From: UBA7662 sp041688385
Lineage (GTDB): Bacteria; Bacteroidota; Bacteroidia; UBA7662
NCBI GenBank assembly: GCA_041688385.1
Contig: JBDNIH010000191.1
Location: 1 to 8,226, forward strand
DNA: 8,226 bases
Direction of reading: 5' to 3'
Position 1 is the stretch's first letter. The number at the start of each line of letters is the position of its first letter. Shown piece by piece: positions 7,546 to 8,226 of the stretch. The notes beneath the pieces were generated by a model that saw only the letters and a program-made list of their open reading frames with translations, was not told where the DNA came from and made no database searches. Position numbers and translations under genes: made by a program.

Positions 7546-7563
7546 TGTGAATTAATTTTCACA
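7546..7563. promoter_or_regulatory. Inverted repeat in the leader of the surface protein gene
   Basis: TGTGAA and TTCACA form perfect 6-bp arms around a 6-nt AT centre, 18-35 nt upstream of the ATG at 7528. The arms resemble Crp/Fnr half-sites (TGTGA/TCACA), but the half-sites are 8 nt apart instead of 6, so this is not a canonical site. It could be a repressor operator or a weak mRNA hairpin. A second perfect palindrome, GGTAGCTACC, lies at 7572-7581. The whole 7529-7756 stretch is AT-rich and contains no gene. I found no TAnnTTTG box on the minus strand within it, so the promoter is not located. Confidence 0.3.
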
Positions 7564-7756
7564 GTCGGAAAGGTAGCTACCCTCAGAAATGAAAGCATTA
7601 CAACAGTTTAGATTAGAGTTGTATATTTCACTTATTCGGTATTTTTTCTGTTGCTAAAATCAGTATAACACATTCATTATTAGTGTTTTATTTATAGTAA
7701 AAAATAATATAGTTTATAAATTTCATGGTAATTCCTTGTTCTATTTTGCGATTATT

Positions 7757-7792
7757 AAAAAATAAAAAAGGCCGCCCATTGTTTGGGCGGCC
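7757..7792 (-). terminator. Intrinsic terminator of the OmpA-family gene
   Basis: The perfect 9-bp arms GGCCGCCCA (7770-7778) and TGGGCGGCC (7784-7792) enclose the 5-nt loop TTGTT. On the minus strand the stem is followed by TTTTTTATTTTTT (complement of 7757-7769). It sits 32 nt after the stop codon at 7825 and separates that transcript from the surface protein gene downstream. Confidence 0.93.
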
Positions 7793-7824
7793 TCGGTAAA
7801 GCTGAGATTAAATTAGCTATATTT

Positions 7825-8226
7825 TTATTTTTTAGGGAATATATCGATCAGTACGGTACGGTTATAAAAACGCTCTTCCGGATACGTATTTTCGAATGGA
7901 GAATGGCTGGTGTCTTCACCAAATCCAAACACTTCGAAAGTCACATCTGTTCTGCCGGTTCTTTTCAGTTCAGCCTCCAAGATGCTGCGTACATCATTGG
8001 CCCTGTCCAGCGACAACCTCTTGTTGTTTGCTGCATCTCCAATATCATCGGTATAACCATGGATATAAACACGACCGTTCTGCGGAATTTTTTTAGAAAC
8101 TAATTCTGTCAAATATTTCTCGTAGATAGCAATCGCAGAACTCTCATCAAATTCATAAATAACGCTGTAACGGTAGCCCTGTTCATTGACATCTGGTTTC
8201 CACAACGTCATCTGTAAACTGGTATC
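7825..8226 (-). CDS. OmpA-family protein, C-terminal peptidoglycan-binding domain (5' end outside the window)
   Basis: The reading frame stays open to the right edge of the window, so only the last 133 residues are present. An ATG at 8211 exists but is preceded by five further in-frame codons with no stop, and is probably internal. The fragment contains an OmpA-like domain: an opening IYEFDESSA at about 23-31, the core GYTDDIGD at 57-64 followed by N, LS and RA (residues 68-76), and a closing PEERFYNRTVLIDI at 116-129. The Asp of the GYTD segment and the Arg of the DRA segment correspond to the residues that bind diaminopimelate in this family. Such proteins tie the outer membrane to peptidoglycan. 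The missing N-terminal part could be a beta barrel, a lipoprotein or repeat domains, so the full architecture is unknown. A strong terminator follows. Confidence 0.88.
   Translation of the reverse strand, partial: DTSLQMTLWKPDVNEQGYRYSVIYEFDESSAIAIYEKYLTELVSKKIPQNGRVYIHGYTDDIGDAANNKRLSLDRANDVRSILEAELKRTGRTDVTFEVFGFGEDTSHSPFENTYPEERFYNRTVLIDIFPKK

Noticed and set aside
7546..7563. A true Crp binding site.
   Set aside because: The half-sites TGTGA and TCACA are separated by 8 nt instead of 6, so the canonical dimer spacing is not met. It is kept only as an inverted repeat.

Overview
The window looks like chromosomal DNA from a member of the Bacteroidota. Three things support this. The largest protein ends in a type A sorting domain of the type IX secretion system (T9SS), which is essentially confined to that phylum. 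The start codons lack recognisable Shine-Dalgarno sequences. A TAnnTTTG-type -7 promoter box precedes prs. I cannot place it below phylum level with confidence. All genes read as intact except the one cut by the right edge. I see no mobile elements, RNA genes or CRISPR arrays.

Left part (1-3098): trmH, a tRNA 2'-O-methyltransferase, is on the minus strand and diverges from a tight plus-strand cluster prs - rplY - pth. The cluster makes PRPP synthetase, ribosomal protein L25 of the CTC/TL5 type, and peptidyl-tRNA hydrolase, with gaps of 9 and 5 nt. This gene order also occurs in other phyla (prs-ctc-pth/spoVC in Bacillus). It links nucleotide precursor supply to translation, and trmH fits the same housekeeping theme.

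Middle (3099-3415): the convergent intergenic region holds 21 consecutive GA-rich heptamers that begin directly after the pth stop codon and are partly organised into a 42-bp higher-order unit. About 115 bp of unremarkable sequence follows, then a strong intrinsic terminator for the minus-strand gene.

Right part (3416-8226): a 1370-residue secreted minus-strand protein has a signal peptide, two tandem DUF3494 (ice-binding-like) domains, nine Ig-like repeats of exactly 92 residues each, and a T9SS sorting domain. It is probably a surface adhesin or ice-binding-type protein. An AT-rich leader of roughly 240 bp precedes it. Beyond a second strong terminator lies the 3' end of an OmpA-family gene that runs off the window.

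No clearly new multi-gene system is visible. The items most worth a second look are the heptamer minisatellite with its G-quadruplex motif at the pth stop codon, and the strictly length-conserved Ig array joined to duplicated DUF3494 domains.
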